The notes under the pieces were generated by a model. It was not told the origin of the DNA. It worked only from the letters and a program-made list of their open reading frames with translations, and made no database searches. The position numbers were made by a program, and so were the translations under genes. This document shows positions 21,801-33,800 of a stretch of DNA of 64,000 nucleotides, one piece after another; the first letter of the stretch is position 1; each line of letters begins with the position of its first letter. This DNA is from Euptelea pleiosperma (Eukaryota > Streptophyta > Magnoliopsida > Ranunculales > Eupteleaceae), in assembly GCA_035048495.1 (NCBI GenBank), contig CM068553.1:26932978-26996977 (forward strand). Reading direction: 5' to 3'.

Positions 21801-24800
21801 GTAGGATAGATGTTATTTTGCGCTGGCATGCCCGTCTGGGGCACGTTTCTTTTCAGTATTTAAAACTTTTATTTCCTAGTTTGTTTCTGTTCCTCTTTCG
21901 GCTTTACACTGTGAGACTTGTGAGCTCTCCAAGCATTGTAGATCGAATTATCCCTCCAGAGGTAATAGAAGTTCTACTTGTTTTGACATTGTGCATTCTG
22001 ATGTATGGGGCCCTTCCCCCACTACTTCTATCTTTGGCTTCTGCTATTTTGTTTATTTTGTTGATGATCATACTAGGTGTACATGGGTCTATCTCATGAA
22101 AACCAAAGATGAGGTTCATTCCATCTTTCAGGGTTTTCATAAGATGATCCAGACCCAGTATGGTGTCTCCATCAAGGTTCTTCGTACTGACCAGGGTGGA
22201 GAATATATGTTTGGGGGTCTTCAACACTACCTCATTGACCATGAGATGTGTCACCAAAATTTCTGCAGCTATACCCCTCAACAGAATGGTGTAGCTGAAA
22301 GGAAAATGCGGCACTTGATTGAGATAGCTCGATCTCTCTTGATTGGCTCTCATGTCCCCAAATCTTATTGATCGGATGCTGTGTTGACGGCTGCCTACTT
22401 GACTAACAGAATGCCTTCTCGAGTGCTCAACTTCCAATCTCCTATTCAGGTCCTTGCTCCTGGCTCTTCTTTATTCACTATTCCTCCTCGCCTCTTTGGG
22501 TGTGTATGCTATGTACATATCCTGGGTCCCCATCGCACCAAACTCGATCCCAAAGCACTCAAGTGCGTCTTTCTTGCTTATTCTTCTACCCATAAAGGGT
22601 ACAAGTGTTACCATCCTTCCTCTGGGAAGACGTTTGTGTGTATGGATGTCACATTCCATGAGGAGCTTTCTTTTTTCTCTTCCACCTCTCTTTAGGGGGA
22701 GAGTAGTCATGAAGAGAGGTGTATCGTTCCTCTTCCTGCTATATCTCTATCTCCTCCTTTGGAGTTTGAGAGGTTTCCACCTACTCATACTACTAGTGTG
22801 ATTGATAGTGCTCCTGGAGCTCAGAAGGAGCTCAAAGTCTATAGCAGAAGGGAGAAAGCCACTGCCGATCCAGTACCAGTGGTTCCTACCTTGGATCCAG
22901 GTAATCCTCCACCTCTTTCTATGCCTGTCATTTCTCCTTCTACTAATGCTTTTGATCTTCCCATTGCTCTAAGAAAAGGAGTCAGAAGCTGCACTCAGCA
23001 TCCTCTGAGCCACTTTGTCTCCTATGAAGCCTTGTCGCCCTCTTATAAAGCCTTTATCACTTCCCTTTCCACTATTCCTATACCCTCTTCAGTGGCAGAA
23101 GGGCTGGCTCAACCTAGATGGAAAGCTGTTATGATAGAGGAAATGAGAGCTCTAGACAAGAATGGGACATGGGAGCTTGTTGACCTGCCAAGAGGCAAGA
23201 AACCTGTGGGTTGCAGATGGGTGTTCATAGTCAAACACAAGGCAGACAGGTCTGTTGAGAAGTACAAGGCGAGATTCGTAGCCAAGGGGTACACCCAGAC
23301 CTATGGGATTGATTATGTGGAGACCTTTGCACTTGTGGCAAAGAAGAACTCTATCAGGGTGTTGTCAGTGGCAGCAAATCAAGAGTGGCCTTTGCATCAG
23401 TTGGATGTGAAGAATGCTTTTCTTCATGGGGACCTACATGAAGAAGTCTACATGGTGCCTCCTCCTGGATTCACTCCACCAGGACATAGTAGCAAGGTGT
23501 GTATACTGAAGAAAGCCCTCTATGGGCTTAAACAATCTCCAAGGGCATGGTTCGAGAGATTCACCCTAGCCGTGAAGAAGCTGGGTTACACTCAAAGTCA
23601 GGCCGATCACACCCTATTTGTGAAGCATCAAGGGAAGAACACCACTGCCCTCATTGTTTTTGTTGATGACATCATTCTCACAAGGAATAATGCAGCAGAG
23701 GTAGCCAAACTGCAGCTTCAGTTAGCGGAGGAGTTTGAAACCAAGGATCTAGGACCTCTCAAATACTTCCTAGGCATCGAAGTTGCAAGATCCAGTCAGG
23801 GGATCTTCATCTCTCAGAGGAAGTATGTCTTAGACTTGTTACAAGACTCAGGCAGGTTCGGTATCAAACCAGTGGAAACTCCTATAGAGCAGAATCACCA
23901 GCTAGCGGATGCCAGTAGTGAGCTACTACAAGATGTAGGGAGCTTTCAGATACTAGTTGGGCGACTGATCTATCTCTCCCTAACTCGACCCGACATTGCC
24001 TATGCAGTGAGTGTGATCAGTCAGTATATACACTCACCCAGAGGTGTTCATTTAGAGGCAGCACATCGGATCTTGAGGTATCTCAAGTCAACTCCTGGTA
24101 GAGCTCTTCTGTTTGAGAAGAATGGCCACATGCGTATAAAGGCTTATACCGATGCAGACTGGGCAAGGGCCAAAGATGATCGGAGATCCACTTCTGGATA
24201 TTGTACCTTTGTTGGGGGCAATTTAGTCACTTGGAGAAGCAAGAAGCAACCCGTTGTCGTCAGATCTAGTACAGAAGCTGAATTCAGAGCAATGGCTCAT
24301 GGTTTGTGTGAGATGCTCTGGTTGAAAGTGTTAGTTGCTGAACTTGGTTTCTCAGTTTCAGGGTCTGTGAGCTTATATTGTAACAATAAGGCCGCCATCA
24401 GCATTGCTCACAATCCCGTTCAGCATGATCGTGCCAAACACATTGAGGTGGACCGATACTTCATTAGAGAAAAGATTATCTCTGGGGCAGTGTGCACCCC
24501 ATTTGTGAAGACTGATGAATAGGTTGCAGATGTTTTCACGAAGGGAGTTCCCAGTTAGCAACTCCATAAGTGCTTGTGCAAGTTGGGCGTGAGAGATATC
24601 TATGCACCAACTTGAGGGGGAGTTTTATCATATACGTAGAAATACGTATTTTATGTATCAGGGGTAGTTCTGTAAATACCCCCTTGAAGGGTATATTTGT
24701 CTTTAGTTTTTTGGACTTACATCAATAAGATTTATGGAGTCATTGTGACCTAATCACTATAGACATCCTTTTGTCTCTCTCTCTTCTCCACTTTCTATTC

Positions 24801-27800
24801 TCTCTTCTCCAAACCTAACCCTAACCCTAATTCTTCAAATACAACTACTTGCTCATCATGTGTCTCTCCCATCATCCAGCCCCCCTTGGATCATTGATTC
24901 AGGGGCTTCGAAACACATGATGGGCCTGTCTTCTTTATTTTCTACTTATTCCATTTGTTCTGGCCGTGATAAGGTGAAGACAGTTGATGGCACCTTATCT
25001 TCTGTGTCTGGGAAAGGGAATATCCTTCCCTCTCCCCAATTGTTTTTTTCATCAGTTTTGCATGTTCCCAGATTTACTTCTAACCTACTTTCTGTTAATG
25101 CTTTGACTAAAACCCTAAACTGTAGTGTCACTTTTTCTCCTACTTCTTGTGTCTTTCAGGACCTAAAGACGAGAAGGACGATTGGCACTGGACATGAAGC
25201 TAATGGCCTCTACTTTTTGGATGGACGCCTTCCTGAGCCCACAGCACTACAGTCGTCTGCTAGTAGTAGTAGTAGGATAGATGTTTTGAGCTGGCATGCC
25301 CGTCTGGGGCATGTTTCTTTTCAGTATTTGAAACTTTTATTTCTTAGTTTGTTTACTTCTGTTTCTTTTTCTGCTTTACACTGTGAGACCTGTGAGCTCT
25401 GCAAGCATTGTAGATCGAATTATCCCTCCAGGTAATAGAAGTTCTTCTTGTTTTGACATCGTGCATTCTGATGTGTGGGGTCCTTCCCCAACTACTTCTA
25501 TCTTTGGCGTCCGCTACTTTGTTTCCTTTGTTGATGATCATACTCGGTGTACATGGGTCTATCTCATGAAAACCAAAGATGTTCATTCCATCTTCAACAC
25601 TACCTTCTTGACCATGGGATTTGTCATCAAAATTCTTGCAGCTACACCCACCCATCAACAGAATGGTGTAGCTGAAAGAAAAATGCGACACTTGACTGAG
25701 GTAGCTCGATCTCTATTGATTGGCTCTCATGTCCCCAAGTCCTATTGGTCAGATGCTGTGTTGACGGCTGCCTACTTGACTAACAGAATGCCTTCTTGTG
25801 CTCTCAACTTTAAATCTTCTATTCAGGTTCTTTCTCCTGCTTCTCCTCTTTTTTCTGTTCCTCCTCGCATCTTTGGGTGCGTATGTTATGTACATATCCT
25901 TGGTCCTCATTGCACCAAACTAGATCCCAAGGCACTCAAGTGCGTCTTTGTCGGTTACTCCTTTACCTATAAAGGGTACAAGTGTTACTATCCAGCCTCT
26001 GGGAAGAAGTTTGTATGCATAGATGTCACCTTCCGTAAGGAGTTTTCTTTTTTCTCTCCCACCTCTCTTCAAGGGGAGAGCAGTAATGAAGAGAGGTGGA
26101 ATGTTCCTGCTATATCTCTATCTCCTCTAGAGTTTGAGAGGTTTCCACCCACTGATACTACTAGTGTGATCGATAGCGTTCCTGAAGCTCAGAAGGAGCT
26201 CAAAGTCTATAGTAGAAGGGCAACGGTCACAGCTGATCCAGGACCAGTGGATCTCGGATCCAGGTAATCCTCCATCTCTCTCTATACCTGTCATTCCCTT
26301 GTCTACTGATGATTCTAATCTTCCTATTGTTATTAGAAAAGGCATCAGAAGTTGTACTCAACATCCTTTGAGCAACTTTGTTTCCTACGATGCCTTGTTA
26401 CCTTCATACAGATCCTTTATCACATCAGTTTCCACCATTCCCACTCCCTCTTCCGTGGCAGAAGGGTTAGCACACCCTAGATGGAAAGCTGCTATGGTAG
26501 AAGAAATGAAAGCGCTGGATAAGAACGAAACATGGGAGCTTGTTGACTTGCCAAAAGGCAAGAAGCCAGTCGGATGCAGATGGGTGTTCACAGTGAAGTA
26601 CAATGTAGATGGGTCAGTGGAGAAGTACAAGGCCAGACTGGTAGCCAAAGGGTACACTCAGACCTACGGGATTGACTATGTGGAGACCTTTGCACCTGTG
26701 GCAAAGATGAACTACATCAGGGTTTTGTTGTCTGTTGCAGCAAACCAAGCATGGCCTTTGCATCAGCTAGATGTGAATAGAATGCTTTCCTTCATGGTGA
26801 TCTACATGAAGAAGGTCTATTTATGGTACCACCTCCAGGGTCACTCCTCCAGGAGACAGCAGCAAGGTGTGTCGATTGAGGAAAGCCCTCTATGGGCTTA
26901 TATAATCTCCCAGAGCTTGGTTTGAGAGGTTCACTCTAGCAATGAAGAAGCTGGGATATACTCAAAGCTAAGCTGATCACACCCTATTTGTGAAGCATCT
27001 AGGGAAGAGCACTACGGCCCTCATCGTCTATGTCGATGACATCATTACGACAGGAAATGATGCAAAGGAGGTCACTAAGCTGAAAATCATCTAGCAGGGG
27101 AGTTTGAGACCAAAGATTAGGGGCCTGTCAAATACTTTCTTAGCATAGAGGTTGCAAGATCCAGCCAAGGGATCTTCATCTCACAAAGTATGTCCTAGAT
27201 CTATTGAAGGACTCAGGCAAGCTGGGAGCTAAGCCAGTGGAGACCCCAATAGAGCAGAACCACCAGTAGACCGACTCGAGTAGTACGCCATTACAGGACG
27301 TGGGGAGCTTTCAGAGACTGGTTGGGAGATTGATCTATCTCTCCTTAACCCACCCAGATATTACTTATGCAGTCAGTGTTATTAGACAGTATACGCATTC
27401 TCCTAGGGAGATTCACTTAGAGGCGGCACACAGGATATTGAGATATCTCAAGTGTGCCCCCGGCCGTGGTCTCCTCTTTCAGAAGAATAGTCACATGAGA
27501 GTAGAGTCATATACTGATGCAAACTGGGCCGGCGCCAAGGATGATAGGAGATCTACATCAGGCTATTGTACCTTTGTGGGAGGCAATCTAGTTACCTGGA
27601 GGAGCAAGAAGCAACCAATAGTTGCCAGATCCAGTGCAGAGGCAGAATTTAGGGCAATGGCCCATGGCTTGTGTGAGATACTCTGGCTGAAGATGTTGGT
27701 GGCTGAACTTGGCTTTCCAGTCTTGGGACCCATGAGCTTATACTGTGACGACAAGGCGGCTATCAGCATTGCTCACAATCCAGTGCAACATGATCGAGCC

Positions 27801-30800
27801 AAGCACATTGAAGTGGTTCGCCACTTCATTAGAGAGAAGATTGTATCTGGGGAGGTTTGTACCCCCTTTGTGAAGACAGATGAACAAGTAGCAGATGTTT
27901 TCACCAAAGGAGTACCCAGTTGACAACTTCATTGATGTTTATGCAAGTTGGGCATGAAAGATATCTATGCGCCAACTTGAGGGGGAGTGTTATCAGATAC
28001 GTAGAAATACGTATTTCTCATGTAATAGGGGTAGTTCTATAAATACCCCCCATGAGGGGTATATTTGTCTTCTTTGTAATTCCTTTTATATAAATAAGAT
28101 TTAGGGAGTCATGGTGACATAAGCACATGACATCCTTTCCTCTCTCTCTCTCTTCTCTCCTCTTCTTCCTAAACCTAAACTTAAACCTAATCCTAAATTA
28201 CTAATTCAACTAGTTGGGCCATGCCGGCCTCCCTTAGGTCCCTCTTCTTTAGCTAGAAAACCAAAGCTTTTTTAGCCAGAGGGAATGTTTTATCGAGAAT
28301 GACTCCCCTAGCGATTATTTGGGGTGTTTGGAAGGAGAGGAATCAAAGTCTTTGACAGCAAGCAAGCTGACTTGTATTTCATCATTCTCAACATTAAAGG
28401 GCTCATATTCACATGGTCTAAGGCGCTCTCAGAGTGCAGGGGTTTGTTATTTGAAGACTTCGTCTTCTGTTGGGATCTTATTTGTACCCGGGAGGGTAGT
28501 TAATCGGGGTTATGGTTTGTTCGTTTGTGTTCTTTGCCTTGGTCTAGTGTAGGTCATCTCGACCTGCCTTCCTTAGGCTGCTTGTTCCCTTGGCTTCGGC
28601 CCTTTGGTTTCGGCCCTTAATAAAGCTTTATACTTATCAAAAAATGTTTTTGTGAGGAAAACGCCTCTAAAGTTACCGCTGGCGACTTTTTGGGGGTATA
28701 TTGAGCTCTCAACTCGATTTTGACCCCCCTCATCTGCAACTCTACAATCTTTTCTACGTTTTTGAGAAGTATGGGCAGTTTCCTACATCTTTAGTCATCC
28801 CCGGTGTATTTTTTTTTTTTTTTTTTGGGGCTATCGATTGTGTCTTCAAGCTCTCTATTGGTTTCGGTTGGCTTATGGGAGTATCCCACCATGGTTTATA
28901 TTGGATCTATTGTGTTTCGATCCATCTATGTGTTGCTACCATGGCTCTTCGGTGTGAATAGCCTCTTCTGATGCATTCTGGAGCTTCGATTGGGTATTTT
29001 TTATTGACCACCAGCTGTTATTGAGTGCCTTCTTTGTTCTTGGATAACCCCAGCATGGGTATTGTGGACCTTCTTTGCAATTTCTCCATGTTGATTAACT
29101 ATGGATACTACTCTGCCTATCATGGGTAATCCCCCAGGGTCCAGTGTTAGCACGGAAGCTATCTCCAGAGGAGCTGGAGGGTCTATGGTGCAACAAGTGA
29201 TCTATGAGAACCCCGGATTGCAGATTGTGTTCGTGAAACTCAATGGGATGACTTATTTAGAGTGCGCTAGAGCTGCATGGAGGCTGTGGGATAATGGGAC
29301 ATTGCACAGGTCGCACTACAGAGCCGGCTGAGGATGATCCCATGTTTGAGAAATGGGAAACCGAGAACCTCAAGTCCATGGAACCCCACATCAATCGGAG
29401 TTTCATCTTCATGCGTGCAGCCCAAGATGTTTGGGAAACATCCCAGAAGACCTACTCCTAGTAGCAGAACATTGGTAGAGCTTACTAGTTGAAGCAGAGT
29501 ATCTCCCACCTTCGCTAAGGTGACAAGTCCCTCTCCGACTACTTTGCGATGCTTCAGAGTATGTGGGAAGAGTTAGATTATTATTACTCCTACCATCCTC
29601 CTAACCCAGAGGAAGTGATCAAGTACCAGAGGCATGTTGAGGAGGATCGGATATTTGAGTTCCTCTCAGGACTCAACCCTTCTTTGAGCTGGCCAGGATT
29701 CAAATCCTTAGCAGCAGGACGCCTCTGCCTAACCTAAGTGAGGTCTACTCGTATGTGCAGAGTGAGGAGTGTTGGAGTTTATGCACCTATATGGGTGTCT
29801 CAAGTGGGTTGCGTCCCAATACCCACGTGGGAAGTCTTTTTTGTTATTAGGAGGGTTAAGTGGACCAACCACTTAACCCACGATTTGATCTTTGTGGTAG
29901 TTAAGTGGGCCCACCACTTAACTCCACGTTTGAGAGAAAATGAATAAACTATTCATCTCTTCTTCCCACAAACCTCTTCTTCCCTACCTACACTTTCTTC
30001 TGCCTCCTTTACTATTTCTCCTCTTCTCTCTCTAATCTTTTCTCTACTGGTTACAACTTAAATCACAACATGGTATCAGAGCATGGTAGCTTTAGGGCAT
30101 GTGTCTTTGTCCCCTAGAGCCTCTATTCCGATCTAAGACGGTTATGTGAGCATCCAGAACCGATGAGAGTTTTCGAAGAAATCGCAGGGAGTATTTCTAC
30201 TCAACCAGTGGATCAATCATGAGGCAGAACACCAGAGGCTCTAATTTCTTGGTTATTTTTTTCCCTCAGCCGCATCAAAGATCCAGTCTTTGTCTTCTTC
30301 TCAAGCCTCTTTGGTGGCTTTCCGGCCAACAGTCACTCAAGGCATGGTTTGAGAGATTCACGCATATAGTAAAGAACTTGGGTTTCTCCCAAAGTCAAGG
30401 CGACCATACTCTGTTTGTGAAGCATTGTGGACAAAATACTGCTGCTCTTATCGTCTATGTTGACGACATCATTGTGACTGGAAATGATGCAGCAGAGATC
30501 ATCAAACTAAAGAACTACTTAATGGGTGAATTTGAAATCAAACATCTAGGATCCTTGAAGTATTTCTTAGCGATAGAGGTGGCACGTTTAGAAAAAGGAA
30601 TTTTCATCTCTCAGCGTAAGTATGTTCTAGATCTCCTCCAAGAAATAGGAAAATTGAGTACAAGACCTGTTGATATGCCTATAGAACAGAATCACAAGTT
30701 GGGTGAATCCATTAGCGAGTTCCTAAAAGATATCACTAGCTTTCAGAGACTAGTTGAGATTAATCTATCTCTCCTTGACTCGACCTGACATTGCCTATGC

Positions 30801-33800
30801 GGTCAGTGTAATATATCAGTATATGCACTCTCCATGAGATATCCATCTTGAAGCAGCTAACAGGGTATTAAGGTATCTCAAATCCGCTCCTGGCAAGAGT
30901 CTCTTCTTCAAAAAGAATGCTAACATGAGAATTGAGTCATACACTGATGCTGACTGGGCAGGTGCTAAGGATGACAGAAGATCCACCTCTGGTTACTGTA
31001 CATTTGTGGGAGGTAACCTTGTGACATGGTGAAGCAAGAAACATGTTGTAGCAAGGTCCAGCGCCGAAGCCGAGTTTAGAGCCATGGCCCATGGTTTTTG
31101 CGAGATACTATGGCCAAAGGTCCTTATGAAAGAATTGGGGTTTCCAGTCACTAGTCCAATGAGCTTATACTGCGATAACAAGGCAACAATAAGCATTGAT
31201 CATAACCCAGTTCAACTTGATCGGACAATACACATAAAGGGGAATAGATATTTTATTCGTGAAAAGATCCTCATTGGAGAGGTGTGCACTCCATTTGTTC
31301 AGACAGGTGATCTGATGGCAAATGTGCTTACTAAAGGTGTCCCTAGTCACCAACTTCATCTTTGTCTCAGCAAGATGGGCATGATCGATATCTATACATC
31401 ATCTTGAGGGGGATTGTTATCATGTATTATACCGTACAGGTGTACCCTTTATAGTATAAGGGACATCTAATTTCTGTAAGGGCGTTTTTGTCCTTGTCAT
31501 GTAATTCTTCTTTTATATAAATAGAAAGTTGGGAGTCATGTACAACACATGCTCTCTTAATATCTTTCTTCTCTCTCATCTTCTTCCCTATTGAAACCCT
31601 AACCCTAGAACTCAACTACCCTAACCCTAATCACCATTGCAATTGGTTCAACCTAGATTGAAACAAATTGCAGTGGCATGACGCTTCTTTGACTAGGACA
31701 GGAGGGGGATCAGGGCATATAGTGAATAGGAAGGGAGGTATGTGGGTGTGGATTTCTTTTGCAACATGTGTTTCATCTGGTTTAGAAGCAAGTTGCAGTG
31801 GCATCTTTGACAACGTGATGAAGGGCATTGGGCCATAGTGGAGAGGAAGGTGGACTTTTTCTTATACATCTTTTTTGCATGGGTTTTAAAAGTGAAAAGT
31901 GTAAATATATTCAGAAGTAGGCGAGAGTATGTTCGTTAAACCGAGAAGGTATATGGGTTTTTTGGGTTTAAAGTGAAGATGGGTGCTTTCATGAGTACCT
32001 ATTTCTGTAGGGGTGTATTAGTACGAGAAGAGGGGGATTGGGGCATACTGAAGAGTAAGGGAGGTAGGGGAGTCCTGATTTCTTTCGCAACACATGTTTC
32101 ACCTGGTTTAGAAACAAAGTTGCAGTGGCATCTTTGACAACGTGATGGACATTGGGATAGTGGAGTGGAAGGTTGACTTTTTCTTATACCTATATTTTTT
32201 TTTTGCATGGGTTTGAAAAGGGTAAAATTTTCATTCAGAAAATAGAACTGATGGATGTTAGATGAGAGTATGTTCGTTAAATCGAGAAGGTATATGGTTT
32301 TTTGTGGTTTATAAAGTGAAGATGGCTGCTTTCATGAATACCTGTCTGTGGGGGTGTATTACTAGGAGAGGAGGGGAATCAGGGCATAGTGATGAGGAAG
32401 GGAGCAAGGGAAGTCCGGATTTCTTTTGCAACATGTGTTTCACGAGGTTTAGAAGCAAGTTGGAGTTGCATCTTTGACAAGGTGATGATGGGCATCGGGC
32501 CATAGTGGAGAAGAAGGTGGACCTTTTCTTTTACATCTTTTTTGCATGGGTTTAAAAAGGGTAAATTTTCATTCGGAAAATAGAACTGATGGATGTTAGA
32601 TGAGAGTATGTTCGTTAAACCGACAAGGTATCTGGGTTTTTTCGGTTTATAAAGTGAAGATGGATGCTTTCATTAATACCTGTTTCTGTGGGGGTGTATT
32701 CCTAAATTTTCCTAGTCCTATCATATTTCGATGTGAATGAGATAATATTTTGTCTCTTGGTTCTAGGTTGTCCACTGGGGGCGGTCTGTATATGCAAATA
32801 TTCAGAAGTGTATCCTGTTCCAGCTCATAGTTGATGTTGCAGCTATGGCCAGTGTTTCCTTTGGCCGTGTTCCTTTAAATGCAGTGCAGGTTGGTTCTTT
32901 TATTCTGTTTTTCCTCCCCAGGTTGATGGATTAATTTCTATTTTCCTTTTCTCATCGTTTTCTTCTTGTACAGCTTCTCTGGGTTAATCTCATCAAGGAT
33001 ACTCTTGGATCACTTGCGTTGGCCACTGATCCACTAACGGAATGCCTTGACCTTATGCACAGACCTCCAGTTGGTCGAAGGTTAGAATTATTGGATATGA
33101 CGGAAGATTCACTAATATACTTTTTTTTTCGGTTAAGTAGATGCAATAATATACTATTGGGATACAGAAAACAATTCTCTCTTGTTACTTCGGCCCTGCT
33201 TGGTTCACAGCAAATTGAGTGTAATGCACTCACTTGCCACAATTTTGGGATTGAAAGTGATTGGTTGGAGGAGTGCAAATGACTGCCGTGCAAGTGGTTA
33301 ACAAGGTCTTGCAAACTCCTTAACAAAATCGATGCAAGGAAGTGCAGCCCAAAAACTGATGCAAGCAAGTGCATTGTGTTAACTCAACATTTTTTTTTCC
33401 GAAAAACAACAACAATAATAATAACAACTGAGATTATTTTTTAGTATTATCTTTTTATTTTTATTTCTTTACTTTTTAGTTTTCTATTTTTTGATAGGGT
33501 CGGGATGGGGGACAACTATTTGGCATACCCTCATAGAAGATGAATCAATGGCTGATTTTTTATGAGGATGATCTCTATGGTGAGGAGATCATCCTCACAA
33601 AAATTCAAATCATTCTGATATTCATAGACTGGTTTAGAAGTTGATGAATTATGGACTGTCTATTTTTACCGTGTAACTTGAAAACCACATTTGAGGGGGT
33701 TAGAAATTTCAGAATGTGCTGATTTTTTGTGGGGGTGATCTATATGGTGAGGAGATCATCCTCACGAAAAATCAGCCATTGATTCATCTTCTATGTGGGT

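Larger units (their letters stand above)
19342..24846 (+). mobile_element. Ty1/copia element A1, complete with both LTRs, inserted in A2
   Basis: LTRs at 19342-19542 and 24623-24846 enclose gag, protease, integrase, RT and RNase H in copia order. The 5-bp duplication acttg (19337-19341 and 24847-24851) is perfect. It also shows that family A LTRs end in ..ACAACT rather than CA. The primer site TGGTATCATAGC is at 19543-19554 and the purine tract CTTGAGGGGGA at 24612-24622. Damage is light: a few stops and frameshifts in gag and integrase, while RT/RNase H is open for 587 codons. It is the best-preserved retroelement here. Confidence 0.93.
16735..28211 (+). mobile_element. Ty1/copia element A2, inserted in the LINE
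   Basis: The 5' LTR starts at 16735 and ends at 17331; the 3' LTR spans 27988-28211. The 5-bp duplication agttg is perfect (16730-16734 and 28212-28216) and falls inside a LINE reading frame that closes when A2 is removed. The primer site TGGTATCAAAGC is at 17332-17343 and the polypurine tract CTTGAGGGGGAG at 27976-27987. A2 is itself host to a solo LTR (16755-17109) and a complete copia element (19342-24846). Its coding regions carry several stops and frameshifts. Confidence 0.92.
16590..28646 (+). mobile_element. LINE 3' fragment (zf-RVT domain), split by copia A2
   Basis: 16590-16734 encodes [20 protein letters not shown] and [13 protein letters not shown], then a stop, then [10 protein letters not shown]. 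After removal of A2 and one copy of its agttg duplication the frame continues W-A-M-P-A-S-L-R. Further on, [18 protein letters not shown] appears in another frame. This is the zinc-binding reverse transcriptase region (zf-RVT) at the end of plant LINE ORF2. The 3' UTR ends AATAAAGCTTTATACTTATC plus a short A run at 28646. The LINE is 5'-truncated, as is usual, and sits in the leader of element E. Confidence 0.85.
16072..31646 (+). mobile_element. Ty1/copia element E, outermost member of the nest
   Basis: The 5' LTR at 16072-16258 (TGTTATCATCTACG..CCATTGCAACT) is followed by a primer site TGGTATCAAAGC at 16259. The leader is interrupted at about 16590 by a LINE and resumes at about 28650. Gag remnants lie at 29101-29769 and RT/RNase H at 30326-31407, with terminal repeat sequence ending at 31646. 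The flanks ggtta (16067-16071) and ggttc (31647-31651) match in four of five bases, supporting one insertion event. The two LTRs are not close copies: the last about 25 bp agree, while the rest at 31415-31620 looks like another subfamily. Recombination or a later insertion at the 3' end is therefore likely. Confidence 0.75.

Noticed and set aside
21904..22437. 177-codon minus ORF over the A1 integrase
   Set aside because: A shadow of the + strand integrase; the copia homology is entirely on the + strand.
28319..28552. 77-codon ORF ([12 protein letters not shown])
   Set aside because: The LINE frame in the same DNA ([13 protein letters not shown]) explains the sequence; this is another frame of it.
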